Shown here piece after piece: positions 1-8,267 of a stretch of 37,919 nucleotides of DNA. Source of the stretch: a bacterium (GTDB taxonomy: Bacteria; SZUA-79; Acidulodesulfobacterales; Acidulodesulfobacteraceae); assembly GCA_021788495.1 (NCBI GenBank), contig JAJYKQ010000004.1, positions 1 through 37,919 of the forward strand. The letters run 5' to 3'. Each line of letters begins with the position of its first letter. The stretch's first letter is position 1. The notes beneath the pieces are model-generated. The model was not told where the DNA came from. It saw nothing but the letters and a program-made list of their open reading frames with translations, and did not search any database. The position numbers and the translations under genes are program-made.

Positions 1-319
1 ACTTAAAAAAAAGAGCGGCATCTTCTGCGGCAATATTTTTCAAATCTATTTTTTCTATTTCCGTAATGCTTAGCTGAAGTTCGTTTTGAAACAGCGAACT
101 TTTTGATTTTACCTTTATTATATCGCCCGCTTCAAAAATGGGCGCGAGTTTATCGACGTTATCCCAAATATATCCCTTAATTTCGCCGGCTTTATCGGAA
201 AGTTTTAAATAAACGTAAGGTTTCCCTGTTTTACCCATAGCCTGAGATTTGCTTTTTACAAGAAAAATAGAATCTACTTTCTGATTTTCCTTTATTTCAG
301 ACACTAAAATTTTTTCCAT
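1..319 (-). CDS. yhaM: YhaM-family 3'-5' exoribonuclease, N-terminal part (cut by window edge)
   Basis: The frame is open from an ATG at 317-319 to the window edge, giving 106 residues that begin MEKILVSEIKENQKVDSIF. The segment FLVKSKSQAMGKTGKPYLYL followed by KLSDKAGEIKGYIWDN is the N-terminal OB-fold nucleic-acid-binding domain typical of YhaM/CBF1-type exoribonucleases. In that family the OB fold is followed by an HD hydrolase domain, which here would lie outside the window. The start has a weak AAGGA about 12 bases upstream. It sits 16 bases after the stop of the tatD-radical SAM gene and in the same direction, so it is probably the last visible gene of the holB-ricT-metG-tatD operon. 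The OB fold is seen; exonuclease activity is inferred from the family, because the catalytic domain cannot be checked. Confidence 0.72.
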   Translation of the reverse strand, partial: MEKILVSEIKENQKVDSIFLVKSKSQAMGKTGKPYVYLKLSDKAGEIKGYIWDNVDKLAPIFEAGDIIKVKSKSSLFQNELQLSITEIEKIDLKNIAAEDAALFFK

Positions 320-335
320 TTTATTTTTTTCCTTA

Positions 336-1793
336 TTAACCTAAGTTATTATAATGCCTTAATTTAAAATCTACTCCAAGATTTTTTGCTAGATTTTCAA
401 TAAACGCAATATCGACGCCGGGAAGGTCTATTGCCGTAACGGTCACGTTTTTAATATATTTTTTAGATTCTTTTACGAAATCTATAACCGCATTATAAGG
501 CTTTATTCCTTTTGAAGCAAGTTTAGGATCGCATATAGCTTCGTATATTTCCGAACTCTGCGCATTTAAACTTATGCTCACGGAATCTACAATATTTTCA
601 AGTTCTTCGGCTATGTTTCGTCCGTAAACCGCATTTGCAAGCCCGTCGGTATCGAGCCTTATTTTTATATCCGCCGAATCCGTTCTATAGGTACCTTTTT
701 TAATTGCGGAAGCAGCTTCCTTTAAGGTTTCTATGCGCAAGGTAGGTTCTCCGAGTCCGCAGAATACTACTTCCTTAAAATCGTAATAACGAAAAATAGA
801 GGATAAAACTTCGCTCACGGAAGGTTCTTTTTTAAGTTTAAGATTGTACCCCTGCACGCAGAAATTGCTTTTGCCGCCCTGATATTTAGGGCAGAAAGTG
901 CATCTGTTAGTGCATTTATTCGTAAGATTTACATAAACGGAGTTCCTTATTTTATAGGCAACCGCTGGATAAAATCCTTCTATGCCTTCAAGAGAAAAAA
1001 GATTAACGGTGTTCTGAACTGTTAAATCGTCCATTATTTTCAGTTCCTCGCCTTTTAGCGCCGCTAAGGTTTCCAAAACGAAACGCACGTAAGAAGGCTC
1101 GTTTCTTTTGCCCCTGAAAGTTTGGGGCGCAAGAAACGGGCTGTCGGTTTCTATAATAATTTTTTCAGAAGGTATTATCTTAGATACTTCTCTTAATCCT
1201 TCATTTTTTTTGTATGTTATGTTTCCGGAAAATGAGATAAAAAAACCAATTTTTATTAATTCATCGGCAAGCGTCTTATCCGAAGAGGAAAAACAGTGTA
1301 TGACTCCGCCGAAAAAACCGCCCTCGTCTTTAGTGTATTCTTTTAAAATTTCAATCGCATCCTCATATGCGTCCCTTATATGAATTATAACCGGCAAGCC
1401 TTTGGAAGAAGCAATTTTAAGCTGAAATTTAAAAAGTTTTTTCTGTTTTATTTTAATTTCTTCTATCTTTTCTTTAGATGTTTCCGGCAGAAAATAATCT
1501 AATCCTATTTCTCCTACTGCTATGATTTTATTTTTATTTTCGGAATAATATTTTTCAAATTTTTCCGCTATATCGGAAATATCTTGGTAAGGGCTTTTGG
1601 GATGGACTCCGAGAGTAGTAAATATATTGCCGTGAGAATTAATTATTTCTATAGTCTTATCGATTCTTTCGTGCTGAGCCAAAGAACCGATAGAAACCGC
1701 ATGCGTTACGCCGTGTTCGGACATTCTCGACAAAACGCCGTCAATATCGCCTTCGAATTCATGCATCTCAAGGTGGCAGTGGGAATCTATCAT
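336..1793 (-). CDS. tatD: TatD-family metal-dependent hydrolase fused to a TatD-associated radical SAM domain
   Basis: This 485-residue protein has two parts. Residues 1 to about 262 are a TatD-type TIM-barrel hydrolase with the metal ligands H5 and H7 (DSHCHL), E95 (GEIGLDY), H138 (IIHIRDA), H166 (VIHCFS) and D217 (ETDSPFLAP); TatD proteins are 3'-5' DNases or related phosphoesterases. Residues from about 283 to the end are a radical SAM domain with the cluster motif C294-x3-C298-x2-C301 and a GEP motif (FCGLGEPTL) for S-adenosylmethionine binding. A family of TatD-associated radical SAM proteins is known (TIGR04038 type), with no established reaction; here the two are one polypeptide. It follows metG by 22 bases and precedes yhaM, consistent with one operon. 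No Shine-Dalgarno is obvious. Domain assignments are secure; the substrate of the radical SAM half is unknown. Confidence 0.93.
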   Translation of the reverse strand: MIDSHCHLEMHEFEGDIDGVLSRMSEHGVTHAVSIGSLAQHERIDKTIEIINSHGNIFTTLGVHPKSPYQDISDIAEKFEKYYSENKNKIIAVGEIGLDYFLPETSKEKIEEIKIKQKKLFKFQLKIASSKGLPVIIHIRDAYEDAIEILKEYTKDEGGFFGGVIHCFSSSDKTLADELIKIGFFISFSGNITYKKNEGLREVSKIIPSEKIIIETDSPFLAPQTFRGKRNEPSYVRFVLETLAALKGEELKIMDDLTVQNTVNLFSLEGIEGFYPAVAYKIRNSVYVNLTNKCTNRCTFCPKYQGGKSNFCVQGYNLKLKKEPSVSEVLSSIFRYYDFKEVVFCGLGEPTLRIETLKEAASAIKKGTYRTDSADIKIRLDTDGLANAVYGRNIAEELENIVDSVSISLNAQSSEIYEAICDPKLASKGIKPYNAVIDFVKESKKYIKNVTVTAIDLPGVDIAFIENLAKNLGVDFKLRHYNNLG

Positions 1794-1815
1794 ATAATTG
1801 TAAAAGGTTAAACGA

Positions 1816-3402
1816 TTATTTTTTAATATTTTTATCGGTATTTATTTTCGGGAACATAATTTCGGCTTTTTCGGCTATCCGCAATCCGTCTTTAAACAAG
1901 CCGGCGCATACGTCCGCAATACTGTCGGTTCCAGCCGAAAACCCCGGAGCGTCGAAAGGCTGAATATTAAATATATCGTTAATTTTTCGCGAAGTTTCCG
2001 GCATAAAAGGATATATAAGATAAGAAATATAATAAATAGAAACTGAAGCCGTTCTTAGTATATTGAACAGTTTTCTTTTTTGTTCAAGGTCATCCGCGTT
2101 TAATTTCCACGGTGCAGAATCGTTGATATATTTATTTAATATATTTATAAATTTAAATACGTCTTCCAATATTTTAGCAAAACCGTATTCGTCGTATCTT
2201 TTATCTAAATTTTTTAATATGTCTGCGGCAGTATTTAATACGCCGCCGTCTTCCGACGCCGAATCCGTTCCTGGAACATTCCCGCCGTTATATTTATTGA
2301 GCATTGCTGCGGTTCTCGAAACTAAGTTTCCAAGGTCGTTAGCAAGAGCGGAATTGTATCTAAGTATAAAATTATCGGCATTAAAATCTCCGTCCAAACC
2401 GAGCGTTATTTCGCTCAAAAGATAAAAACGGAGGGGGTCTGAACCGTATGTTTCTATTAAAGATATAGGGTCAACCACGTTTCCTGTAGATTTAGACATT
2501 TTCCTGCCTTCGGTCAGCCACCATCCGTGGGCGGTAACCGACTTCGGCGGTTCGAGTCCTAGAGAGAAAAGCATAATAGGCCAGTAAACCGCATGAAACC
2601 TCAATATATCTTTGCCTACGATATGGTTTGCAGTTTTAAAAAAAAGCGAAAAATCGGTATTTTTTCCGCTAAGATAATCTTCGTATCCTATTCCGGTAAG
2701 GTAATTTAAAAGAGCGTCGAACCATACGTATATAACATGCTTTTCATCGTCAGGGACAGGTATCCCCCATTTAAAAGACATTCTTGAAATGCTTAAATCT
2801 TCCAAGCCTTCCTTGACGAAAGATAAAACTTCATTTCTTCTAAAATCCGGCTTTATAAAGTCGGGGTTGTTTTCTATATAATCCAAGAGCCGTTTTTCAT
2901 ATTTTTTTAACTTTAAATAATAGGTTTTTTCTTTTACTTTTGAAACAGGCCTTCCGCACTGAGGGCATTTTTCGCCTTCCAAAAGCGACTTTTCAGTAAG
3001 GAAAGTCTCGCAAGGAGTGCAGTACCATCCTTCATATTCGGAAAGATATATATCTCCGTTTGCCGCCATTTTTTTAAACGCAATTTTTACCGTTCTTATA
3101 TGGTCTTCATCGGTCGTCCTGATAAATCTGTCATAAGATATACCTACAACGTTAAAAAGTTCTTTAAATTTTATATGAACGGAATCGGCGAGCTGTTTAG
3201 GAGTTATTTCTCTGGATTCGGCTTCTTTTTCTATTTTTAAACCGTGTTCGTCCGTTCCTGTTAAAAAAAAGGTTTTATATCCGCATAATCTTTTAAACCT
3301 TGCTATAGAATCGGCTATTATAGTGGAGTATGCATGTCCTATATGGGGTTTATCGTTTACGTAATAAATAGGAGTGGTGACGTAAAAATAATCGTTCTTC
3401 AT
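1816..3402 (-). CDS. metG: Methionyl-tRNA synthetase
   Basis: A class I aminoacyl-tRNA synthetase of 528 residues that charges tRNA-Met in the cytoplasm. The HIGH signature is at residues 20-23 (KPHIGHAYST) and the KMSKS loop is in GRKMSKSTGNVVDP near residue 304. The zinc knuckle in the connective-peptide region has four cysteines, C128, C131, C146 and C149 (CTPC and CPQC), as in four-cysteine MetRS forms. The protein ends soon after the anticodon-binding helical domain, so the C-terminal EMAP/Trbp111-like tRNA-binding extension present in many bacterial MetRS is absent here and would have to be separate or missing. It lies between ricT and tatD, a conserved bacterial neighbourhood. No strong Shine-Dalgarno precedes the ATG at 3402. 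The identification is firm. Confidence 0.98.
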   Translation of the reverse strand: MKNDYFYVTTPIYYVNDKPHIGHAYSTIIADSIARFKRLCGYKTFFLTGTDEHGLKIEKEAESREITPKQLADSVHIKFKELFNVVGISYDRFIRTTDEDHIRTVKIAFKKMAANGDIYLSEYEGWYCTPCETFLTEKSLLEGEKCPQCGRPVSKVKEKTYYLKLKKYEKRLLDYIENNPDFIKPDFRRNEVLSFVKEGLEDLSISRMSFKWGIPVPDDEKHVIYVWFDALLNYLTGIGYEDYLSGKNTDFSLFFKTANHIVGKDILRFHAVYWPIMLFSLGLEPPKSVTAHGWWLTEGRKMSKSTGNVVDPISLIETYGSDPLRFYLLSEITLGLDGDFNADNFILRYNSALANDLGNLVSRTAAMLNKYNGGNVPGTDSASEDGGVLNTAADILKNLDKRYDEYGFAKILEDVFKFINILNKYINDSAPWKLNADDLEQKRKLFNILRTASVSIYYISYLIYPFMPETSRKINDIFNIQPFDAPGFSAGTDSIADVCAGLFKDGLRIAEKAEIMFPKINTDKNIKK

Positions 3403-3499
3403 GTTGTTATTGTTATTGAATAATTAAAAAATGCCTTTATTTTTTTATATTATTGTTTTTTATTGTTTATTTATATTTTTATATCATTTGGACATTAAC

Positions 3500-4231
3500 T
3501 TATTTAAAATCCGAAGAATTATCGGAATTGACAGAAGCGGATAAGCTTTCAGCTTGTTTTTCAGAAGACTGTTTTTCATCGAATCTGCATTCGTTTTCCG
3601 TAGGCGGATCGAAAGCGAGACAGCATAGTAGCCTGCCGCAATAACCCACGAATTTGCTTGTATTTTGGCACTGCAGTTTAGTAATTTTAGAAGTTACCGG
3701 GTTCATTTCGCCTATGACGGAAGTGCAGCAGCAAATTCTTCCGCAAATGCCTATTCCGCCTAATATTTTACATTCGTCGCGGATATTTATCTGGCGCATT
3801 TCTATTCTTATGTGGAATTTGGAAGCCAAAATCTTAACTAATTCCCTAAAATCCACCCTTTCCTCGGCGCTGTAATAAAATATAAGCTTATTGTCTGCGG
3901 CGGTATATTTCACTTTCAGCAGTTTCATCTCTAAGCCGAGCCGTTCAGCATTATTTTTACAAAAACAGTAGCCTTCTTTTTCGGTTTTATAGTAAATAAA
4001 TTTATCGCCCGTTTCGAAAGGAAAAAGTTTTCTTATTATAAAAGAAGACGGTTTCTGCGTTAAAGCGACGGCATCTTCGGTAAATACTTTAGTTTCTCCT
4101 ATTACTGTTCCTATGCGGATATTCCCCTCCGAATCTATTACCACCTTATCTTCGGGTATCAGATTTGGAATTCTTGAAATACACTCTATAGTATCGCCTA
4201 TATTAAATATTTTTACTTCTACGGTTCTCAT
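3500..4231 (-). CDS. ricT: PSP1-domain protein, RicT/YaaT homologue
   Basis: This 243-residue protein matches the PSP1 C-terminal domain family: an N-terminal beta-rich part (TVEVKIFNIGDTIECIS) and the cysteine-rich signature LGGIGICGRICCCTSVIGEM followed by FVGYCGRLLCCLAFD. Cysteines at about 154, 163, 167-169, 188, 198, 203 and 204 include those conserved in Bacillus RicT, a subunit of the RicA-RicF-RicT complex that carries Fe-S clusters and tunes RNase Y-dependent RNA processing. RicA and RicF are not in the window, so the same partnership cannot be assumed in this Gram-negative background. The last 35 or so residues are acidic and serine-rich, with low complexity. It lies between holB and metG, the same order seen in Firmicutes and many deltaproteobacteria. 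The family is certain, the cellular role less so. Confidence 0.9.
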   Translation of the reverse strand: MRTVEVKIFNIGDTIECISRIPNLIPEDKVVIDSEGNIRIGTVIGETKVFTEDAVALTQKPSSFIIRKLFPFETGDKFIYYKTEKEGYCFCKNNAERLGLEMKLLKVKYTAADNKLIFYYSAEERVDFRELVKILASKFHIRIEMRQINIRDECKILGGIGICGRICCCTSVIGEMNPVTSKITKLQCQNTSKFVGYCGRLLCCLAFDPPTENECRFDEKQSSEKQAESLSASVNSDNSSDFK

Positions 4232-4255
4232 ATTTTATTGATTTAGATTTTTAAT

Positions 4256-5386
4256 TCAAGCAGATATAAGGTTTAAGAAATACGAGTCTATAGATATCGA
4301 TTTATTTAAATTATAACTTTTTATTTTTTCTATATGTAAGACTGTAGTTTCTATCATATGCCTTATATCCTCAGGAGACGCTCCGCTTTCTACGGAAAGT
4401 TTTTTTATTTCTCCTGCAATGTCTTTATTATACAATATTTCTTCATCTTTTAACAAACTATAAATATAAATATCTCTAAATATAAATAAAATCAACTCGA
4501 AAATGTATGTTTTTTCTTCGTCTTCGTCTTCAGCCGCGCCTTTAACTTCGGTATCTATACCGATATTTTTTTTCTTTGCGCCTTTGCTTTTAGAAGCCTT
4601 TTCCGAAAACGTAAATTTTGAGGTAAATTCTGCGGAAATACCGTAAATATCTCCCTTTTTTTTAAATTCGGAAAAAAGTTTTTCAAATACGCCGTTAATC
4701 AAAAAATCTCTTTTTTCTAAATATCCGCCTTCTATCAGCCTTATAAACCCGGAATAACTTCCTCTTGCAAGTTTTAAAAAAATCTTTAGTTTATCGGCTT
4801 TTATATCGGGATATTTAAATTTAACCGCTCCGGATAAAATTTCATCGCCGATAGGAGCAAAGCCTAGTAAAATACACCTTGATAAAATAGTAGGCGCAAG
4901 CATACTATGGCTTGAAGTTATAAGAATAAAAACTGTTTTTTCCTGCGGTTCTTCGAGTATCTTAAGAAGGGCGTTAGACGCCGAAGGGTTCATAGCAGAA
5001 GCATCGTCGATAATTATGAATCTGTGGGTCGGATACTGCGGTTTAAGAGCCAAAAAAGATGTAATTTGATGAATTGTTTCTATTTTTATAGGATTCCCCG
5101 ACGACTCGACCGTAAAAATATTTTGATTAATGCCGTTTAAAAAGGAAAGACAAGATGGACATTTACCGCAAAAATTCAAAGACAAAGAAACTGTTTTAAA
5201 ATTTTCCGCGTAATCGCAGCATAAAACCGAGGCGGCAAAAGACAGCGCCGTAATATTTTTTCCTATATTCTTTTGTCCATAAAACAGAAGTCCTGACGGC
5301 ATCCTTTGCGAGCTATAAAGCCCGCTTAAAAAATCTATCTGTTTTTTATGTCCGATTATTTCTGATAAATTATAGTTTGAATCCAT
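4256..5386 (-). CDS. holB: DNA polymerase III delta-prime subunit (clamp-loader)
   Basis: This 376-residue AAA+ protein is the delta-prime subunit of the clamp loader, which helps place the beta sliding clamp on DNA. The N-terminal AAA+ domain shows a P-loop position GQKNIGKN (37-44), a zinc-binding cluster C57...C73-x2-C76-x2-C79, the stretch SASNALLKILEEPQEKTVF and the SRC arginine-finger motif (TILSRCILLGF). The P-loop has Asn where Thr or Ser normally binds magnesium, and the Walker B segment reads IIIDDASAMN, so ATP hydrolysis is probably lost, as in other delta-prime subunits. A lysine- and glutamate-rich insert (around residues 258-285) precedes the C-terminal collar domain. It is the first gene of the leftward operon, and its start is preceded by an A+T-rich region shared with divergent queA. 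Identification is strong from sequence and from the holB-ricT-metG-tatD order. Confidence 0.93.
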   Translation of the reverse strand: MDSNYNLSEIIGHKKQIDFLSGLYSSQRMPSGLLFYGQKNIGKNITALSFAASVLCCDYAENFKTVSLSLNFCGKCPSCLSFLNGINQNIFTVESSGNPIKIETIHQITSFLALKPQYPTHRFIIIDDASAMNPSASNALLKILEEPQEKTVFILITSSHSMLAPTILSRCILLGFAPIGDEILSGAVKFKYPDIKADKLKIFLKLARGSYSGFIRLIEGGYLEKRDFLINGVFEKLFSEFKKKGDIYGISAEFTSKFTFSEKASKSKGAKKKNIGIDTEVKGAAEDEDEEKTYIFELILFIFRDIYIYSLLKDEEILYNKDIAGEIKKLSVESGASPEDIRHMIETTVLHIEKIKSYNLNKSISIDSYFLNLISA

Positions 5387-5607
5387 ACCGGTAAATGAAA
5401 GAATAAACTTTATTAATTATATATTGCATATATTGAACTATACGCTTTGGTTTATACGATTTAATAATTTTACCACATAATCCGTCATAATCATATGTCC
5501 AATTTGTGTCGTGGACAGAATTAAATTTTTTCCATGTATTTATAAACTTATAATAGAAAATAATTATTTCCAATTTTTCCAAAAGTTATTGTATAATATA
5601 GCTTTAT
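5387..5607. promoter_or_regulatory. Divergent intergenic region between holB and queA
   Basis: This 221-base A+T-rich gap must hold the promoters of the leftward holB operon and the rightward queA operon. On the minus strand a TATAAT-like box lies about 37 bases before the holB ATG. On the plus strand TATAAT is seen at 5592-5597. A weak imperfect inverted repeat centres near 5511, containing GTGGACAGAATT. A 70-codon open frame on the minus strand (5370-5582) overlaps the holB start and resembles no family I recognise. Confidence 0.5.
5592..5597 (+). promoter_or_regulatory. -10 box of the queA promoter (near-leaderless)
   Basis: A perfect TATAAT ends 10 bases before the queA ATG at 5608. Initiation about 7 bases downstream would leave a 5' leader of only a few bases, and there is no Shine-Dalgarno. 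The -35 region (around 5567-5574, TTTCCAAT) is poor, so the promoter call is moderate. Confidence 0.5.
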
Positions 5608-6672
5608 ATGAAAATAGATCTGTTCGATTACAAATTTGATGCGGAAAAAATAGCGAAATATCCGAAAATAAACAGAGACGAAGCCAACCTTATGGCCATC
5701 GACGTAAAAAATTTCAAAATAACGCATAAAAAATTTTACGAAATAACCGATTATATCGAAAAAGGCGATGTGGTAGCAGTCAACAACTCCAGCGTAAAAA
5801 AAGCCAGAATTTTCGGGAAAAGAGTTTCCGGCGGGAAAGTTGAAATATTTATTACAAAATTTCCAACCTGTATTTCTTTTCCTTTGAAGCTTAAATCTCT
5901 CATAAAAGCGCACAAAACTATAAAAGAAAATGAAAAAATAGAAATAGGCGGAAAAATTTATATCACGGCGGAAAAAAATTTCGGCGGCGGGCTATATGAA
6001 ATATCCGTAGAAAATAAAAGCGATTACGACTATATTTTTGAAAAATGCGCCGCAATTCCCCTGCCGCCCTATATAAAGCGGGCGGCAGATGAAAAAGACG
6101 ATATATATTACCAAACCGTTTATGCAGACGATTCCGCCGGTTTATCGGTTGCAGCGCCTACGGCTGGACTGCATTTTACCGAAAAAATTATAAATTACGT
6201 AAAAGAAAAAGGCGGTATTTTTACCGAGGTTTCGCTGAATATAGGCCTCGGCACTTTTTTGCCCGTAAGGACTAAAGATATAAGGGATCACGAAATACAC
6301 AAGGAAACTTATACCGTAACAAAAGAAACTGCCGATATAATCAACGGCGCGATAAAATCCGGAAACAAAGTGATAATTACAGGAACTTCTGCGGTAAGGT
6401 CGTTGGAATCGGCTGCTTTAGAAAATGATGACGGCAACTGCTTTATAACGCCTCGTAAAAATGAAGAAACTTCGTTATATATATATCCTGGTTATAAATT
6501 TAAAGTAACTAAAAATCTGATAACTAATTTCCATCAGCCTAAATCGTCGCTTTATATTATGATATGCGCTCTTATAGGCATAGACAAGACAAAAGCCGTT
6601 TACGAAGAAGCTTTAAAAAACGATTATTCTCTTTTTAGTTACGGAGATGCGATGTATCTTTATAATATATAA
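5608..6672 (+). CDS. queA: S-adenosylmethionine:tRNA ribosyltransferase-isomerase
   Basis: QueA moves the ribosyl part of S-adenosylmethionine onto preQ1 in the tRNA wobble position to form epoxyqueuosine. The 354-residue length is normal. Family signatures are the N-terminal LFDYKFDAEKIAKYP and RDEANLM, the segment KGDVVAVNNSSV (the family has GD.LV.N.T.V), AAPTAGLHFTE, LNIGLGTFLPV and the C-terminal ITNFHQPKSSLYIMI. The last matches the family's TNFH.P.STLL.L motif, with minor changes. It is followed after 37 bases by tgt, which acts earlier in the same pathway, so the two form a queuosine operon. There is no ribosome-binding site before the ATG and a TATAAT only 10 bases upstream, which suggests a leaderless or nearly leaderless transcript. 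The queG or queH step is not seen in this window. Confidence 0.97.
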   Translation: MKIDLFDYKFDAEKIAKYPKINRDEANLMAIDVKNFKITHKKFYEITDYIEKGDVVAVNNSSVKKARIFGKRVSGGKVEIFITKFPTCISFPLKLKSLIKAHKTIKENEKIEIGGKIYITAEKNFGGGLYEISVENKSDYDYIFEKCAAIPLPPYIKRAADEKDDIYYQTVYADDSAGLSVAAPTAGLHFTEKIINYVKEKGGIFTEVSLNIGLGTFLPVRTKDIRDHEIHKETYTVTKETADIINGAIKSGNKVIITGTSAVRSLESAALENDDGNCFITPRKNEETSLYIYPGYKFKVTKNLITNFHQPKSSLYIMICALIGIDKTKAVYEEALKNDYSLFSYGDAMYLYNI

Positions 6673-6709
6673 ATATATAAATATATAAAAAAATAAAATA
6701 ATTAAGACA

Positions 6710-7813
6710 ATGACTTTTAAAATAACCGCAAAAGATACGGCAACTGCGGCAAGAACCGGATTGCTGGAAACTAAAAACGGAACTATAGAAACGCCGGTTT
6801 TTATGCCGGTAGGAACTATAGGAACGGTTAAGTCTCTTTCTCCTTTAGAGTTATACGACGAAGGCTTTAAAATTATGCTTTCCAATACGTATCATCTATT
6901 TTTAAGACCTGGGACGGACGTAATCGAAAAATTCGATTCTTTAAGAAATTTTACTAACTATAAAGGCTCTATATTGACGGATTCCGGGGGATTCCAAATT
7001 TTCAGCCTTGCAAAATTTGCTAAAATAAAAGATGACGGCGTTGAATTCATGTCGCATATAGACGGAGAAACGCATTTTTTTACTCCCGAACGCGTAATGG
7101 AAATACAGAGCATTCTTGATTCCGATATAATGATGCAGCTTGACGTTTTTTCGGGACCAGGCGTAAAAAAAGAAAAGGCTGAAAAGGATTTAGAAATTAC
7201 GCTAAAATGGGCGGAAAAATCTATAGAATCTAAAAAAAATTACCGGCGGGATAATCTGCTTTTTCTTATAACGCAGGGTAATTTTTTTGAAGATTTAAGG
7301 GAAAAATCCGCCATCGCAATGTCAGGCTTAAACGCGGACGGTTATGCGGTAGGCGGTTTGGCGGTAGGCGAATCTAAAGAAACTATGCTGAAAATGCTTG
7401 AAATTTCGGCATCGAATCTTCCGGAAAGCAAACCACGCTACCTTATGGGCGTCGGTACTCCTTCGGATATCATTAAAGCCGTATCGCTGGGTATCGACAT
7501 GTTCGACTGCGTACTGCCGACTAGAAACGCCAGGAACGGTTTCATTTTTACTTCCGATGGAACCGTAAATATCAAAAATTCCGCATATAAATCCGATGCT
7601 TCGCCTATAGACCGGGAATGCAGCTGTTTTTGCTGTAAAAACTTCAGCGCGGCATACGTAAGGCACGCTTTTATGAGCAAAGAAATCTTTGCGCAGAGGC
7701 TTTTAACCCTTCATAATCTGCATTATTATCAAGATTTAATCGTCAAAATAAGAAATGCCGTTAAAAACGGCTATTTTTACGATATTTTAAAAAAATATTC
7801 ATCTTTGTTTTGA
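6710..7813 (+). CDS. tgt: tRNA-guanine transglycosylase (queuine/preQ1 tRNA-ribosyltransferase)
   Basis: Tgt exchanges guanine-34 of GUN-anticodon tRNAs for preQ1 in bacteria. The 367-residue protein has the substrate-binding acid D91 in ILTDSGGFQIFS, the nucleophile region DMFDCVLPTRNARNGF (D263 and D266), the glycine-rich GGLAVGE loop, and the zinc site C304-x-C306-x2-C309 plus the histidine in LTLHNLHYY. All key residues expected of an active bacterial TGT are present. It follows queA by 37 A+T-rich bases with no clear Shine-Dalgarno and is probably co-transcribed with it. Next comes yajC, as in the common bacterial order queA-tgt-yajC-secD-secF. Identification is certain. Confidence 0.98.
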   Translation: MTFKITAKDTATAARTGLLETKNGTIETPVFMPVGTIGTVKSLSPLELYDEGFKIMLSNTYHLFLRPGTDVIEKFDSLRNFTNYKGSILTDSGGFQIFSLAKFAKIKDDGVEFMSHIDGETHFFTPERVMEIQSILDSDIMMQLDVFSGPGVKKEKAEKDLEITLKWAEKSIESKKNYRRDNLLFLITQGNFFEDLREKSAIAMSGLNADGYAVGGLAVGESKETMLKMLEISASNLPESKPRYLMGVGTPSDIIKAVSLGIDMFDCVLPTRNARNGFIFTSDGTVNIKNSAYKSDASPIDRECSCFCCKNFSAAYVRHAFMSKEIFAQRLLTLHNLHYYQDLIVKIRNAVKNGYFYDILKKYSSLF

Positions 7814-7884
7814 CTTTATTTTAATATAAATATAATATATAAAATTGCGAAATAAATTTAAAAACTAAAGTTAAAGGAGCAGTA

Positions 7885-8250
7885 ATGAAAATTTTATCTG
7901 TTTTATCAGATTTATTAAACGTTTTAAAGGTTAAATCGGCTTATGCCGCAAGCGCCGCACCGGCAAAAACGAACGGCGGATGGGAATCCACGCTGGAAAG
8001 TTTTGCGCCGCTTATTGCCATAGTCGCTATTTTTTACTTATTAGTAATAATTCCGCAGCAAAAGCGGACAAAAGAGCATAAAAAGATGATAGAATCTCTT
8101 AAAGTGGGCGACGAAGTATTAACTACGGGAGGTATATTCGGAGTTATTACCGGAATAGCCGACCAGCTTTTTACTATAGAAATCGCAAAAGACGTTAAAA
8201 TAAAAATTACAAAAAGCGCAATTGCTACCAAAACCGTAAACAAGCAGTAA
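7885..8250 (+). CDS. yajC: Sec translocon accessory subunit YajC
   Basis: A 121-residue single-span inner-membrane protein of the SecDF-YajC complex. Residues 35-56 (SFAPLIAIVAIFYLLVIIPQ) form the membrane segment, followed directly by the family motif PQQKRTKEHKKMIESLKVGDEVLTTGG and GVITGIADQLFTIEI. An N-terminal stretch of about 30 residues before the helix (with an AYAASA segment) is longer than in E. coli YajC and looks signal-peptide-like. A strong ribosome-binding site, AAAGGAG at 7873-7879, sits 5 bases before the ATG. It is flanked by tgt and secD as in many bacteria. A 117-bp repeat element lies between this gene and secD. Confidence 0.95.
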   Translation: MKILSVLSDLLNVLKVKSAYAASAAPAKTNGGWESTLESFAPLIAIVAIFYLLVIIPQQKRTKEHKKMIESLKVGDEVLTTGGIFGVITGIADQLFTIEIAKDVKIKITKSAIATKTVNKQ

Positions 8251-8267
8251 CAGTAATAATAATGAAA

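Noticed and set aside
1108..1383. A 91-codon plus-strand frame inside tatD
   Set aside because: It is antisense to conserved TatD motifs (HCFS, ETDSPFLAP) and has no start signals.
3403..3499. Possible SAM or T-box leader before metG
   Set aside because: The gap is 97 bases of A+T-rich sequence with no conserved T-box or S-box elements.
5370..5582. A 70-codon minus-strand frame before holB
   Set aside because: It overlaps the holB start and the divergent promoter region, has no Shine-Dalgarno and no family resemblance. A degenerate remnant cannot be excluded, but I do not call it.
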